DNA from: Spirochaetota bacterium
GTDB taxonomy: Bacteria; Spirochaetota; Spirochaetia; CADAEX01
Reading direction: 5' to 3'
Length of the DNA stretch: 44,400 bases
NCBI GenBank assembly: GCA_009786125.1
Contig: WQTU01000131.1
Location: 1-44,400, forward strand
Part shown: piece after piece, positions 25,294 through 34,058 of the stretch
Numbering within the stretch: the stretch's first letter is position 1
Layout of the letters: every line of letters begins with the position of its first letter
Program-made: the position numbers and the translations under genes
Notes under the pieces: model-generated
Told to the model about the DNA's origin: nothing
Database searches by the model: none
Seen by the model: only the letters and a program-made list of their open reading frames with translations

Positions 25294-26150
25294 ATTTTTC
25301 TCGCCCCCGCAGCTTCTTCGAGTTGTAACGCAAAACTGTAAACAGCTTCGGATGTTTCTGTAATTACTTGGGAATCTGCGGCGGCATTTCCAAAACGCAC
25401 AGAATCCAAAAAAACAAGCTCTTTAGAGGGAGCTTCGGGAAATGCTGTAACTATTTCTTTGGTTGTAAAACATGTGGTTTTTTTACTTGTAGCAATTTCA
25501 AGATATTCTTTTAATAATTGTATAAATCTTTTTGTGTAATCAGCTTTTTCATATTGGCTTAAGCGAGAAGCCAGTCTTGACATCTTTCTTAGCAAATATT
25601 TTCTTTTAAAAGCATTGGTTTTTAGGACAACTGTTTTTCTTATTTTTTTAGGAGCTACTTTAATTGCATAATAGCATAAAAACAAAAATATAACCAATAA
25701 TGTAAAACCTGCTGCAAACAAAAGCTTTGTCCAGGGCAATAAAAGTTTTCCGCCAAGAGGATTTAATGTGCTCACATTCCCCAGCCTGGATTCTATAACA
25801 AGAGGAATCCCTGAATAAATTCTCTCTTCTATTATAAAATCAGGAAAAAAAGAAACTGACGGATCAAGTGGTATAAACCAGATAAAAATTTCATTTCGAT
25901 TATGGTTTATTTTTATATCTTCGATAAAAAACCACTGATTATTTTTAACTGTTATTGCTCCTCTGTCTGAGGATGTTATATTGTCTGCAAGTCTGATTCT
26001 GATAAATCCTTTTTCTCCTGTTCTTAAAGTTGTTGGATTTAATGTATAATTTAGAATAGTGCCGTATCGTATCGGATACACTTTGCTATCTTGAGAATAA
26101 GATAAGGCAATGAAAATAAAAACAAACAGGAATAAAAATATTCTTCTCAT
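25290..26150 (-). CDS. Bat-cluster membrane protein
   Basis: A 286-aa protein with a signal peptide (MRRIFLFLFVFIFIALSYSQ), a periplasmic beta-type domain (about 22-140), one membrane helix (about 146-168) and a basic cytoplasmic helical tail (170-286). Proteins of this layout sit between the DUF58 and batA genes in many bat clusters and may link periplasm and cytoplasm; no enzymatic motif is seen. It overlaps both neighbours by 4 nt. Confidence 0.7.
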   Translation of the reverse strand: MRRIFLFLFVFIFIALSYSQDSKVYPIRYGTILNYTLNPTTLRTGEKGFIRIRLADNITSSDRGAITVKNNQWFFIEDIKINHNRNEIFIWFIPLDPSVSFFPDFIIEERIYSGIPLVIESRLGNVSTLNPLGGKLLLPWTKLLFAAGFTLLVIFLFLCYYAIKVAPKKIRKTVVLKTNAFKRKYLLRKMSRLASRLSQYEKADYTKRFIQLLKEYLEIATSKKTTCFTTKEIVTAFPEAPSKELVFLDSVRFGNAAADSQVITETSEAVYSFALQLEEAAGARKI

Positions 26151-27193
26151 CTTTTCCTTGAATTAAAAAAGGTATTTATTTTCTCGACAATATTATCACT
26201 TGTAGATATATCAACAAGAGGAATTTCAAACTTTGCTGCTTCTGAAAAATCTTTATCTGTGTTTTTTATGGGACAGGGTATGCTGCGCAAACCTGCCGGC
26301 GAATAAAAGGTATGCTGCCGCAACTTTTTGCTTGCCTCCTTGCTCGGCCATGTGTCTTCGCTTGCCCGCGGTTTTCGCTTCGCCGGCGAGTAAAAATATC
26401 CGTAAGGGTCATTTCCCCGGGATTCGTATGAAAATGAATTAGGACTTTTGGTGCTGGTATCGGCATTGTCTCGTATGCGGAAAATCGCAGTTTCAACTCC
26501 GGAAGAAATTTTCAAAAGAGTTTGCCAGGGAATATCGTATTCCATATCAGAAATTATTATACATATTCCTTTTTTTCGAAAACTTCTGGGGAGAGCCCTG
26601 CAAGCAACTTCAAGGTTAGAACCTTCGTGCGTGGGATGGGAATCCAATATTTTTTCTGCTATAGAAAAAATATGGCTTCTGCCGGCAGCAGGGAGAACTG
26701 TCTCTTCAACCTCGCCGGAAAAAAGAATAGCTGCTGTTTTATCCCGGCTCGAAGCAGCAGAAAGCCCAAGCACTGCGGCTGCGATTGCTGCTGTTTCCAG
26801 CTTTGTTTTTCGCACAGCGCTTTTCGCTGCTTCGGCTCCATCCCCGGCACCCGCAGCAGGCGCCATGCCGATACGTTGCTCGCTCTGTCCGCTCTGCAAT
26901 TCAGGATAAAGAGACCCGCCGGCAGCCATAGATGCAGAAACATCTACCAAAAGATACAACTCCAGCTCTCTTTCTTCCTGCATTACAAGCGTAAACGGCC
27001 TGCCTGTTCTTGCAAAAGCATTCCAGTCAATAAACCTAAAGTCATCTTCATACGAATATTCCTTGACTCCTTCCAGCTCCATGCCAATACCTTTGTATGC
27101 AGAGAGATAAAAACCGGCAGAGTTTCCGCTCAGACGTTTTCTGATTACTATTTCAATTTTTTTTATTTCAGAAAGAATTTCTTTCTTGTTCAT
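26147..27193 (-). CDS. DUF58 protein with two inserted segments
   Basis: A 348-aa cytoplasmic DUF58 protein, the usual MoxR partner, with the DUF58 signature (GIGMELEGVKEYSYEDD, FRFIDWNAFARTGRP) and a VWA-like DVSASM at 84-89. Two stretches do not fit the family. Residues 94-128 (Gly/Ala-rich, very GC-rich DNA at 26809-26914) split the DVSASM strand from the KLETAAIAAA helix. Residues about 262-312 are encoded by the palindromic repeat at 26295-26395, and the peptide FYSP-A occurs at both of its ends. Both insertions keep the frame. It starts 1 nt after the moxR stop and ends overlapping the next gene by 4 nt. Confidence 0.85.
   Translation of the reverse strand: MNKKEILSEIKKIEIVIRKRLSGNSAGFYLSAYKGIGMELEGVKEYSYEDDFRFIDWNAFARTGRPFTLVMQEERELELYLLVDVSASMAAGGSLYPELQSGQSEQRIGMAPAAGAGDGAEAAKSAVRKTKLETAAIAAAVLGLSAASSRDKTAAILFSGEVEETVLPAAGRSHIFSIAEKILDSHPTHEGSNLEVACRALPRSFRKKGICIIISDMEYDIPWQTLLKISSGVETAIFRIRDNADTSTKSPNSFSYESRGNDPYGYFYSPAKRKPRASEDTWPSKEASKKLRQHTFYSPAGLRSIPCPIKNTDKDFSEAAKFEIPLVDISTSDNIVEKINTFFNSRKR
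26295..26395 (+). repeat. Family B palindromic repeat inside the DUF58 gene
   Basis: The plus strand reads GCCGGCGAATAAAAGGTATG, then CCTCCTTGCTCGGCCATGTG, then GCTTGCCCGCGGTTTTCGCT, ending TCGCCGGCGAGTAAAA. The blocks match the order of the copies at 249-329 and 21041-21206, and GAATAAAAGGTAT is identical to the batD-end border. The flanking CGCCGGC/TAAA motifs form an inverted pair. Confidence 0.55.
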
Positions 27194-27194
27194 T

Positions 27195-28142
27195 TTACGG
27201 AGTTTTTACACTACCAAGTATGGTAGAAATTATAATATTGGAATCTGCGCCTTCGGCCTCAGCTTCGAAACTTCTTATTATTCTGTGCCTTAGAATATCG
27301 GGAGCAATTTCTTTTACATCGTCCGGAATAACAAATTTACGTTTTTCCAAAAGCGCTTTTATGCGGGCACTTCTCATTATTCCTATAGAAGCTCTCGGGG
27401 ATGCGCCAAACTCAACATATTTGTTTTTTTTTCTCGTCTCTCTTACAATATCTACAATATATTTTTTTATGTCGCCGCTTAACATTACATTTTCTGCAGC
27501 ATCTGAAAGCCTTGTAACATCTTCCTGCGTAATTTTGTCTTTAAACACGGGAAATGTTTTTTCTTCTTTATCATGTATTGCAAGAATTTTAAGCTCAGAA
27601 TCGTGCGATGGGTAGCTAATATCCAGCTTCATCAAAAACCTGTCGAGCTGAGCTTCGGGCAGCCTGTATGTTCCTTCTTGTTCAATGGGGTTTTGGGTAG
27701 CAATTACAAAAAAATTATCATGAAGCTTGTGGGTTGATTCTCCTATTGTAACCTGCCTTTCTTCCATTGCTTCGAGCAACGCAGACTGAACCCTTGCAGG
27801 AGAGCGGTTTATCTCGTCTGCAAGAACAATGCCGGAAAACACAGGGCCTTTTCTTAGAGCAAACTCTCCTGTTGCCGGAATAAAAATAAGGTTTCCCGTA
27901 ATATCCGACGGAAGAAGATCAGGAGTAAACTGAATTCTTGAAAAATCAGCTCCCATAATTTCCGAAAGAGCTTTTGCTGCTCTGGTTTTTGCAAGCCCGG
28001 GAACTCCCTCTATTAAAACATGCCCGCCTGCCAGGTAAGCTATTAAAAGCCGGTCATAAATAAGCTGTCCGTCAATAATAGTTTCAAGAAAATATTTTTT
28101 TGCATTATCAAGTTTTTCGAAAATCGCGGCAATATTATCCAC
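27195..28142 (-). CDS. moxR: MoxR-family AAA+ ATPase
   Basis: A 315-aa AAA+ ATPase. Walker A is [12 protein letters not shown] (about 41-52), Walker [24 protein letters not shown] (sequence around 107-115), with the sensor [22 protein letters not shown]. It would act as a chaperone on the VWA/DUF58 partners encoded next to it. It begins 15 nt after the argJ stop, so it is probably transcribed with argJ, and DUF58 follows after 1 nt. Confidence 0.93.
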   Translation of the reverse strand: MDNIAAIFEKLDNAKKYFLETIIDGQLIYDRLLIAYLAGGHVLIEGVPGLAKTRAAKALSEIMGADFSRIQFTPDLLPSDITGNLIFIPATGEFALRKGPVFSGIVLADEINRSPARVQSALLEAMEERQVTIGESTHKLHDNFFVIATQNPIEQEGTYRLPEAQLDRFLMKLDISYPSHDSELKILAIHDKEEKTFPVFKDKITQEDVTRLSDAAENVMLSGDIKKYIVDIVRETRKKNKYVEFGASPRASIGIMRSARIKALLEKRKFVIPDDVKEIAPDILRHRIIRSFEAEAEGADSNIIISTILGSVKTP

Positions 28143-28157
28143 TTCTATACTCCATTA

Positions 28158-29459
28158 TTATGATCTGTAATCTGCATTCTCCCGCACATATCCATAGGAA
28201 AGATCGCTTCCAAATACTGTTGCACCTACGTTACCCGCGCGCGCACCAAGGTCTACATCAATATTAACAGTATGGTTATGTTCGGGGAATTCTTTATGCT
28301 CAGAATCCAGAACTCTTGCTTTAAGATAATTAGCTAATCGAACTTCTTTAGCCTGGTCGAGCCGAAAAGCTCCTTTTTCAAAAACATTTTCTCCGCCAAG
28401 AGAAATCAAAAGTTTGTTTTTGTCGAGCTCTATATTATTATTCCCTGCATAATCTCCTATCGAAGAGAGCAGTCTCCCCACATTTGGATCATTGCCAAAT
28501 ATTGCAGTCGTAACAAGAGGAGAATTAACAACAGCTTTTCCAATATTTCTTGCTGTTTCAAAATCAGGCGCGCCTGTAACAGAAACTTTTACAACATGAC
28601 CGCAGCCTTCTGAATTTCTTACTATATCAACTGCAAGCTCTGCGCAGACATTATATAATGCTTCTTCGAACTCTTTTTCCGAAACTTTTTGCTTTTTGCA
28701 CGAACTCATTATAATAACAGTGTCGCTTGTACTTTGGTCGCCGTCAACCGAAATTGAGTTATATGTTTTCTCAACCACTCTTTTTAAAACATTTCTTATG
28801 GTTTCCCGTTCTATTGAAACATCTGTCATAATAAAAGAAAGCATTGTAGCCATGTTTGGTTCGATCATTCCCGCGCCTTTGGCTACAGCAACAATGCTAC
28901 CATCCGCTATTTCTGCAGAACGCAGCTTCGGAAAAGTATCTGTAGTCATAATACCTGTTGCAAGATTTACACCTGTTCCGCCTTCAAGCTGCGACACAAG
29001 GCGCGGAATGTTTTTTACCATATCCTTAATGGGAAGCTGCCAGCCAATAATTCCTGTTGACGAAGGAAAAAACTCTTTAGCAGAAGCGCCTGTTTCTTTT
29101 GCCAGATGTTCAAGCAGCAGTGCCGAATCTTCGACCCCTGTTTCTGTGCACACATTGGATATTTTATTATTAATAATAACTCCGCGAATTTTATCGGATA
29201 GCAGCCTTTCTTTGCCAATTATTACAGGCGCACCCGGACATTTGTTTCTTGTAAACACAGCGCCAAAAACAGATGTTGGCTCATCCAGCATTAAAAGCGA
29301 CATCTTCATTGGCAGAGGTTTTTCAACCGGTCTTTCTGCAGGAAAAAACTCCAGCGATACAACCGAAGTTTTAAAGCCTTCGGGAAGCTTGCCTCTTTTT
29401 TCGAGATCGCTTAAATATTCTTCTTTTGAGTTATATAATTCTACTTTGCCTTGTTCCAT
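28158..29459 (-). CDS. argJ: Glutamate N-acetyltransferase / amino-acid acetyltransferase
   Basis: A 433-aa ornithine acetyltransferase that recycles the acetyl group from N-acetylornithine to glutamate in arginine synthesis; some members also use acetyl-CoA. The self-cleavage site is TGIMTTDTFPK, where the second Thr of MTTDT becomes the nucleophile and the N-terminus of the beta chain. KGAGMIEPNMATML and the Asn of SSTGIIGW-type oxyanion segments are also typical. Length fits the family. No other arginine gene is in the window. It lies directly upstream of moxR on the same strand. Confidence 0.95.
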   Translation of the reverse strand: MEQGKVELYNSKEEYLSDLEKRGKLPEGFKTSVVSLEFFPAERPVEKPLPMKMSLLMLDEPTSVFGAVFTRNKCPGAPVIIGKERLLSDKIRGVIINNKISNVCTETGVEDSALLLEHLAKETGASAKEFFPSSTGIIGWQLPIKDMVKNIPRLVSQLEGGTGVNLATGIMTTDTFPKLRSAEIADGSIVAVAKGAGMIEPNMATMLSFIMTDVSIERETIRNVLKRVVEKTYNSISVDGDQSTSDTVIIMSSCKKQKVSEKEFEEALYNVCAELAVDIVRNSEGCGHVVKVSVTGAPDFETARNIGKAVVNSPLVTTAIFGNDPNVGRLLSSIGDYAGNNNIELDKNKLLISLGGENVFEKGAFRLDQAKEVRLANYLKARVLDSEHKEFPEHNHTVNIDVDLGARAGNVGATVFGSDLSYGYVRENADYRS

Positions 29460-29536
29460 AGCTTAGAATATTATTTTAAAACCAAAATGTCTATGCTGAT
29501 AAATACCCTTACCCCTGTTTTTAGTAGCCAAAGAAA

Positions 29537-29598
29537 TAAAAGGTACGCAAAGCGACTGCCAGGCAGCTTTCGCGCGATTCTCGCTTTTTTATTCGTCC
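29537..29598 (+). repeat. Family B palindromic repeat fragment
   Basis: AAATAAAAGGTACGC, then a CTGCC-AGGCAG palindrome, then CGCGATTCTCGC followed by TTATTCG. The blocks recur at 26301 and 31991. It lies between argJ and the lipoprotein gene upstream. Confidence 0.4.
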
Positions 29599-29620
29599 AA
29601 TAATCAGCAAAGAATCTGAA

Positions 29621-32038
29621 TTACTGCCTCGTAAACGCAGCAGGATTTATAATAACATATTGCCCGTTCCTGGTTGCGCCATGAATTCTTCCATCGCGGA
29701 AAACTATGCTTTTAAGAACCATGCCTGTATCTGCATGTTTTACAGCTACACCATTCACCGGATTATATGCCGTAATTCTTCCGGCAGGAGATTCCGAAAC
29801 CACATAAACAAGAGTCCCTTCAAGAGTACAAAAACTTTTTACTCTTTCTATTTCTCTTACTTCTTCTCCCCTTGGATTAAAAAATTTCAAAGTATTATTG
29901 GAATAAATTATAACTCCGCGCTCAGATGCACTAATTTGCGGCAGCCTGCCCAAAGCCAAAGCATCCGCTGCTGCCGGACGAAATCTCCCTTCCCAAAGAA
30001 AACTGCCTGTCTGAAGATCAATAGCATTAACAGAACCATTTACATTTGCAAAGTAGCCAATATTGCTGCTAACAGCGATACCCATTCCCTGCGGGCTCCC
30101 CAGCGTTACAGGAATTGAAGAAATAGGAGTTTCCGCCTGGCTGCCATAATCTGCGTGCCCAAAAATTTGCAGAACCCCCCTGTTGGTTACAGTCAAAACC
30201 CTGTTATTATAGAAAAAAGGATATGAAACAACCGTGTCCGGCACCCTTATCCTTCTGCTAACTTCAAAATTATTGCCATTAATAACAAGAATAGAATCGC
30301 CGCTGTTTATAAGAACCAAATTTCCGTGTACAACAGGCTCTCTGAAAGGAGCCGCGGTCGCGTCCAGCTCAATAACACCAGCTTCTCTCCAGGTTACTGT
30401 GTTTATTGCCCTAAAAGCATCTCCGGATACAAACAAAAGATTCCCGCCGGCAAACACCGGAGCTGCGGCGGCGGCATCGTTATTTCTAAACAGAACTCTG
30501 CCCTCAGTATCTACGACAGAAAAACCATTCCCGCTTGAAACAAATACAAAATGATTCCTGCCCGCAGGAGTAATTCTATCCAAACTACTAAATCCTGTAT
30601 CAAAAGTATATGGAATAAGCAAAGCTTCCAAAGCAATATTTCTTCTTAAAGTCTCGCCTTCTCTAATTTCTACAGATAAATTTTCTGTCCTGAATTCTCT
30701 TCTTTGCAAAGATACATTTAACATTGTTCCGGGCGAATAGCTTGCAATATGCCTTCCCCGGCCTACAGACCTGCCGCCTATGAAAATTTCAGCATCTGAC
30801 GGAGAAACAGATATTTCAAAATAACCCCTTGCAGGCTCTTTAGGTCTTAGCGTAATTATATACGGCTTCTCCGCAATTTCAGAAACAATAAATTCTTTTT
30901 CATAAACCTCATAACCTTCGTGCTCCGCAGAAACTCTTATTGTTCGCCTTTCTGCCAAAAGAGCGTTAACCGAACCCAAGCCTATAAAAACGCCGTCAAA
31001 ATAAATCCTTGCCCTTGCCGGCTCTGTGCGAAAAATAACTTCTTTAAGTGTTTCATCTTGATCATGTATCTGCATAAAATCCGTTATTCTAAGTTTTTCA
31101 AGGTTAGCTTCACTAATATCCTGCACTAGCGCCAAAGCTTTTTCTGCATCAGATATAATAGCTGCAGAAGAATTTAAAATAATTTCATGAAAATCTCTTA
31201 TTACTATATTTCCGCGAATAAGATTATCAACAGCATTTTCAACCGCCAAAAGCGTTGTTAAAATTTCCGCAGATAAATCAGGTGTTATAACTATCTCGCT
31301 TCCGCCTGCTACAAGAGGAAACCTTTCTTCTACCAACTGTATAAAAGCCTCGATATTTTCATCCCCTTCCGGCGCCTTTTCCATTATTCTTTCAACAACA
31401 TCCAGGTGGGGAATCATCTGCACACTTCCCGACCTTACAGCAAGAACAATATCGTCCGAATCTGCACCCGAAGCAGAGACCAGAAATTCCGTGCCTCTTA
31501 CGCCAAAAACAGCGCTATTTGTTCTTATAGAATGGTCAGAGCCTACCATTCTCTCAACTTTGTTTATGATGGTTCCGCTTACAAGGGACATGACAACATC
31601 TGAATCTGCTCCAACAATTGCAAGCCGATCTATTGAAAGTTCTGTATTTCCGTCCATTCGTATAACTGAATTTCCGGTTATAAGTATTTCGAGAAATGAA
31701 TCAGTTGCTGTTCTTACAGTATCTCCGGGGCTAAGAATGTCGCCGATTGCAGCCGGCAAAATCGTATTTTCCGAGAAAATATATGCATCGCCTGAGATAA
31801 AAGTAATAACAGCATTAAGGTTTCTTTCTGCAACCTGCACCGGCACCGGCTCCCTTCTGCATGACGAAAAATGAAAAATGATAAAAATTATAAGAAAAAA
31901 ATATAATAAAAGATATTGTACCGCAGGGCTCTGCCCTGCGCGACCTTTTATTTCCTCATTCGCTCGGTCATGAGCGTGCAAGCACGTCGCGACTCTCGCT
32001 TTATTCGGAAAGAACCTGTAAAGACTATTTCGTTTCAC
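29621..32038 (-). CDS. FecR/PEGA/beta-propeller lipoprotein
   Basis: An 805-aa predicted lipoprotein. The GTG start has AAGAGG seven bases upstream. Residues 10-42 are encoded by the repeat at 31922-32008; only then comes the signal (YLLLYFFLIIFIIFHFSSC, Cys about 60), so the signal sits unusually far from the start. Mature part: FecR-like domain (about 75-215, SGDTV-type GDILSPGDTV, and NSAVFGVRGTEF), a helical region, two PEGA repeats (about 335-470: ARIYFDGVFIGLG and AEIFIGGRSVGRG), then a PQQ-like beta-propeller (about 490-800). Probably an envelope protein sensing or binding surface ligands; function inferred only from domains. Confidence 0.82.
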   Translation of the reverse strand: MKRNSLYRFFPNKARVATCLHAHDRANEEIKGRAGQSPAVQYLLLYFFLIIFIIFHFSSCRREPVPVQVAERNLNAVITFISGDAYIFSENTILPAAIGDILSPGDTVRTATDSFLEILITGNSVIRMDGNTELSIDRLAIVGADSDVVMSLVSGTIINKVERMVGSDHSIRTNSAVFGVRGTEFLVSASGADSDDIVLAVRSGSVQMIPHLDVVERIMEKAPEGDENIEAFIQLVEERFPLVAGGSEIVITPDLSAEILTTLLAVENAVDNLIRGNIVIRDFHEIILNSSAAIISDAEKALALVQDISEANLEKLRITDFMQIHDQDETLKEVIFRTEPARARIYFDGVFIGLGSVNALLAERRTIRVSAEHEGYEVYEKEFIVSEIAEKPYIITLRPKEPARGYFEISVSPSDAEIFIGGRSVGRGRHIASYSPGTMLNVSLQRREFRTENLSVEIREGETLRRNIALEALLIPYTFDTGFSSLDRITPAGRNHFVFVSSGNGFSVVDTEGRVLFRNNDAAAAAPVFAGGNLLFVSGDAFRAINTVTWREAGVIELDATAAPFREPVVHGNLVLINSGDSILVINGNNFEVSRRIRVPDTVVSYPFFYNNRVLTVTNRGVLQIFGHADYGSQAETPISSIPVTLGSPQGMGIAVSSNIGYFANVNGSVNAIDLQTGSFLWEGRFRPAAADALALGRLPQISASERGVIIYSNNTLKFFNPRGEEVREIERVKSFCTLEGTLVYVVSESPAGRITAYNPVNGVAVKHADTGMVLKSIVFRDGRIHGATRNGQYVIINPAAFTRQ
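31922..32008 (+). repeat. Family B palindromic repeat in the lipoprotein leader
   Basis: A GCAGGGC-TCT-GCCCTGC hairpin is followed by CCTCATTCGCTCGGTCATG, GTGCAAGCACGTCGCGACT and CTCGCTTTATTCGG. This is the block order of the copy at 249-329. On the minus strand it is translated in frame between the start codon and the signal peptide of the lipoprotein. Confidence 0.55.
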
Positions 32039-32156
32039 TGTAAAACCTCTTTTTCACTTGCCAGACTTTATAATCATTTACTTGATCTTTTTTGAATAAT
32101 TTTACTATTTGACTGTCTATTTCTTTATTCAAATTAACTATCCCTACATATCCCAT
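32025..32156 (-). CDS. Small protein of 43 residues, unknown
   Basis: An ATG two bases after the HD-GYP stop opens a 43-codon frame, MGYVGIVNLNKEIDSQIVKL through VKKRFYSETK, that ends overlapping the GTG start of the lipoprotein gene. It is charged, soluble and not recognised. The tight spacing on both sides suggests translational coupling. The AAGAGG that would serve the lipoprotein lies inside it. It could instead be the remaining N-terminus of a longer protein cut by the repeat at 31922-32008. Confidence 0.45.
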   Translation of the reverse strand: MGYVGIVNLNKEIDSQIVKLFKKDQVNDYKVWQVKKRFYSETK

Positions 32157-32158
32157 TT

Positions 32159-34045
32159 TTAACCTGCTTTATAAACTTCTTTTTCTATAAAGACATTTAC
32201 TAAACTGCTGTCAAGCCTTCCTCTTTTTGCTTCTTCCTGAAGTATTTTTAGAGCCTGCTCCAAAGTCATTGCTTTCTTATATGGTCTGTCGCTGGCTGTT
32301 AAAGCATCAAATATATCTGCAATAGCCATTAACCGCGATTGAAATTTAGGCATAAGTAAGCCATCAGGATAACCAGTGCCATCGAGCGTTTCATGGTGCC
32401 CTTTCGCAACCTCAGGTATCCACCCTATATTTTCCGGCCACGGAATATTTTTAAGAAAATCATAAGTATAAGATGCATGAGAAATAATTTCCTCTCTTTC
32501 ACTTTTTGTGAGAGAACCTCTTTGAATACTTAAATATTCAAATTCTTTTTCAGAAAGAATAGTGTTTTTTGTTTCTCTTTTTATTTCAGCTAAAATTTGC
32601 TCCGGTTCTGATTCAAGAACAGTCGGCTCATTTGCCTGTATAATAACCTGCCGGTATTTTTCTATTTTCGAAATTTCATTAGCTTCCATTAAATCAAGTT
32701 CTTTAACTTTAGCTTCATATGAAGAATCTGTATTGTCGAGCATAAATTTTGCTTTAAATGTTTTTATTTTTATGTTACTTGCCAGATTATCAAGGCGCAA
32801 AAGTATCTGCTCAAGCATTCCTGGATAAAGTTTTTTTGCTTTTACAAGCACATCCTCCCGTACTCCAACTTTGCCGAAATCATGCAGAAGACAGGCATAT
32901 TTAAGACCCTTAAAATAATCTTCAGAAAAAACAACATCTTCTTCAAACAGATATTTTTTTACCAACTTTTTATCTTCTGATATGGTTTTTGCAAGCGCAA
33001 TTGTATATAAAGCAACTCGTGAAGAATGACCGCCTGTTGTCGGATCCCGCTGCTCAATTGCTTTTGCAGAAGCTGATACAAGGCAATCAAAAAGGTTTTC
33101 TACTTCCTTATAAAGAAAGTTGTTGTCAAGACTAACTGCAGCAAGAGAAGCAAGTGAGAGTATAATATCTTCGTCCAGCTTATCAAACGGAACCACATTT
33201 TCCATAACACTTTTATGATCTGTAAGAACAGCACTGCGATCTACTTTTTTATTTATAAGCTGAATCACCCCTATGACTTTATCTTTATAATTTTTCATAG
33301 GAACTGTTAGCATACTTTTTGTTCTATAACTTGTGTCCATATCGAACTTTTTGTTAAATGCATACTCAGCCCCGTCCGGAATTAAATATGCATCATCCAG
33401 CTTTAATGCTTTTCCCTCTATTGCTACATAACCGGCTATAGATTTTTTTACCAGCGGCATCGTGAATTCCGTAAAATCAGTTTTGTTTGAATCATTATGC
33501 GATATTTTAAATCTCAGATAAGCTTTTTTGGTTTCTTTATTAACTTCCAAAAGATAAAGGCTTCCTGCATCTGCTTTAGTAACTTCACAAACTTTGGCTA
33601 CAATGTAATTAAGCAGCTTATCGTTATCTCTTTCTGAGGAAAGGGCAACTCCTATTTTTAACAGTTCCTGATTAAGCTTTTCCTGATTTGCAAATCTGTC
33701 TCTAAAAAAATCCTTATCTCTTTTTTCTGTTAAATAATCAATATAGTTTTTTATAACTTGCGAAAAAACATCTATATCCGGTACTGTCTTAAAATGAAAA
33801 TAGGCATTCAAATCTGTGTCTATAGAGCTTTCTTTGCCGGAACCAGACCATATAATAACAGGATAGTTACTTTTTTTAATTTCTTCGATATTTTTACCAT
33901 CAATTTCATTGGCAGAAATAATAATTCCCGAATAGCTGGTTAAAGCTTGAGAGAAATCTTCTGTAAAAACTATATCTGCTATATCGAAGCCTTTAAAAGA
34001 AGGAGGTAAGTTAACATTTTTGCTTTTATATATGGTATTATGCAT
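32159..34045 (-). CDS. GAF/HD-GYP cyclic di-GMP phosphodiesterase
   Basis: A 628-aa protein. An N-terminal domain (1-105) resembles a degenerate receiver, then a GAF domain (about 130-320, ADAGSLYLLEVN, GVIQLINKKVD), then an HD-GYP domain (325-628) which cleaves cyclic di-GMP. Metal and catalytic motifs are present: HSSRVALYT, CLLHDFGKVGV, SHASYTYDF, GHHETLDGTGYPDGL and ADIFDALTASDRPYK. About 110 extra helical residues lie between VKAKKLYPG and the LTKSEREEIISHA helix, in the middle of the domain. It follows the phosphatase gene by 13 nt and may be co-transcribed with it. Confidence 0.9.
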   Translation of the reverse strand: MHNTIYKSKNVNLPPSFKGFDIADIVFTEDFSQALTSYSGIIISANEIDGKNIEEIKKSNYPVIIWSGSGKESSIDTDLNAYFHFKTVPDIDVFSQVIKNYIDYLTEKRDKDFFRDRFANQEKLNQELLKIGVALSSERDNDKLLNYIVAKVCEVTKADAGSLYLLEVNKETKKAYLRFKISHNDSNKTDFTEFTMPLVKKSIAGYVAIEGKALKLDDAYLIPDGAEYAFNKKFDMDTSYRTKSMLTVPMKNYKDKVIGVIQLINKKVDRSAVLTDHKSVMENVVPFDKLDEDIILSLASLAAVSLDNNFLYKEVENLFDCLVSASAKAIEQRDPTTGGHSSRVALYTIALAKTISEDKKLVKKYLFEEDVVFSEDYFKGLKYACLLHDFGKVGVREDVLVKAKKLYPGMLEQILLRLDNLASNIKIKTFKAKFMLDNTDSSYEAKVKELDLMEANEISKIEKYRQVIIQANEPTVLESEPEQILAEIKRETKNTILSEKEFEYLSIQRGSLTKSEREEIISHASYTYDFLKNIPWPENIGWIPEVAKGHHETLDGTGYPDGLLMPKFQSRLMAIADIFDALTASDRPYKKAMTLEQALKILQEEAKRGRLDSSLVNVFIEKEVYKAG

Positions 34046-34058
34046 GATGTTTAACCCT

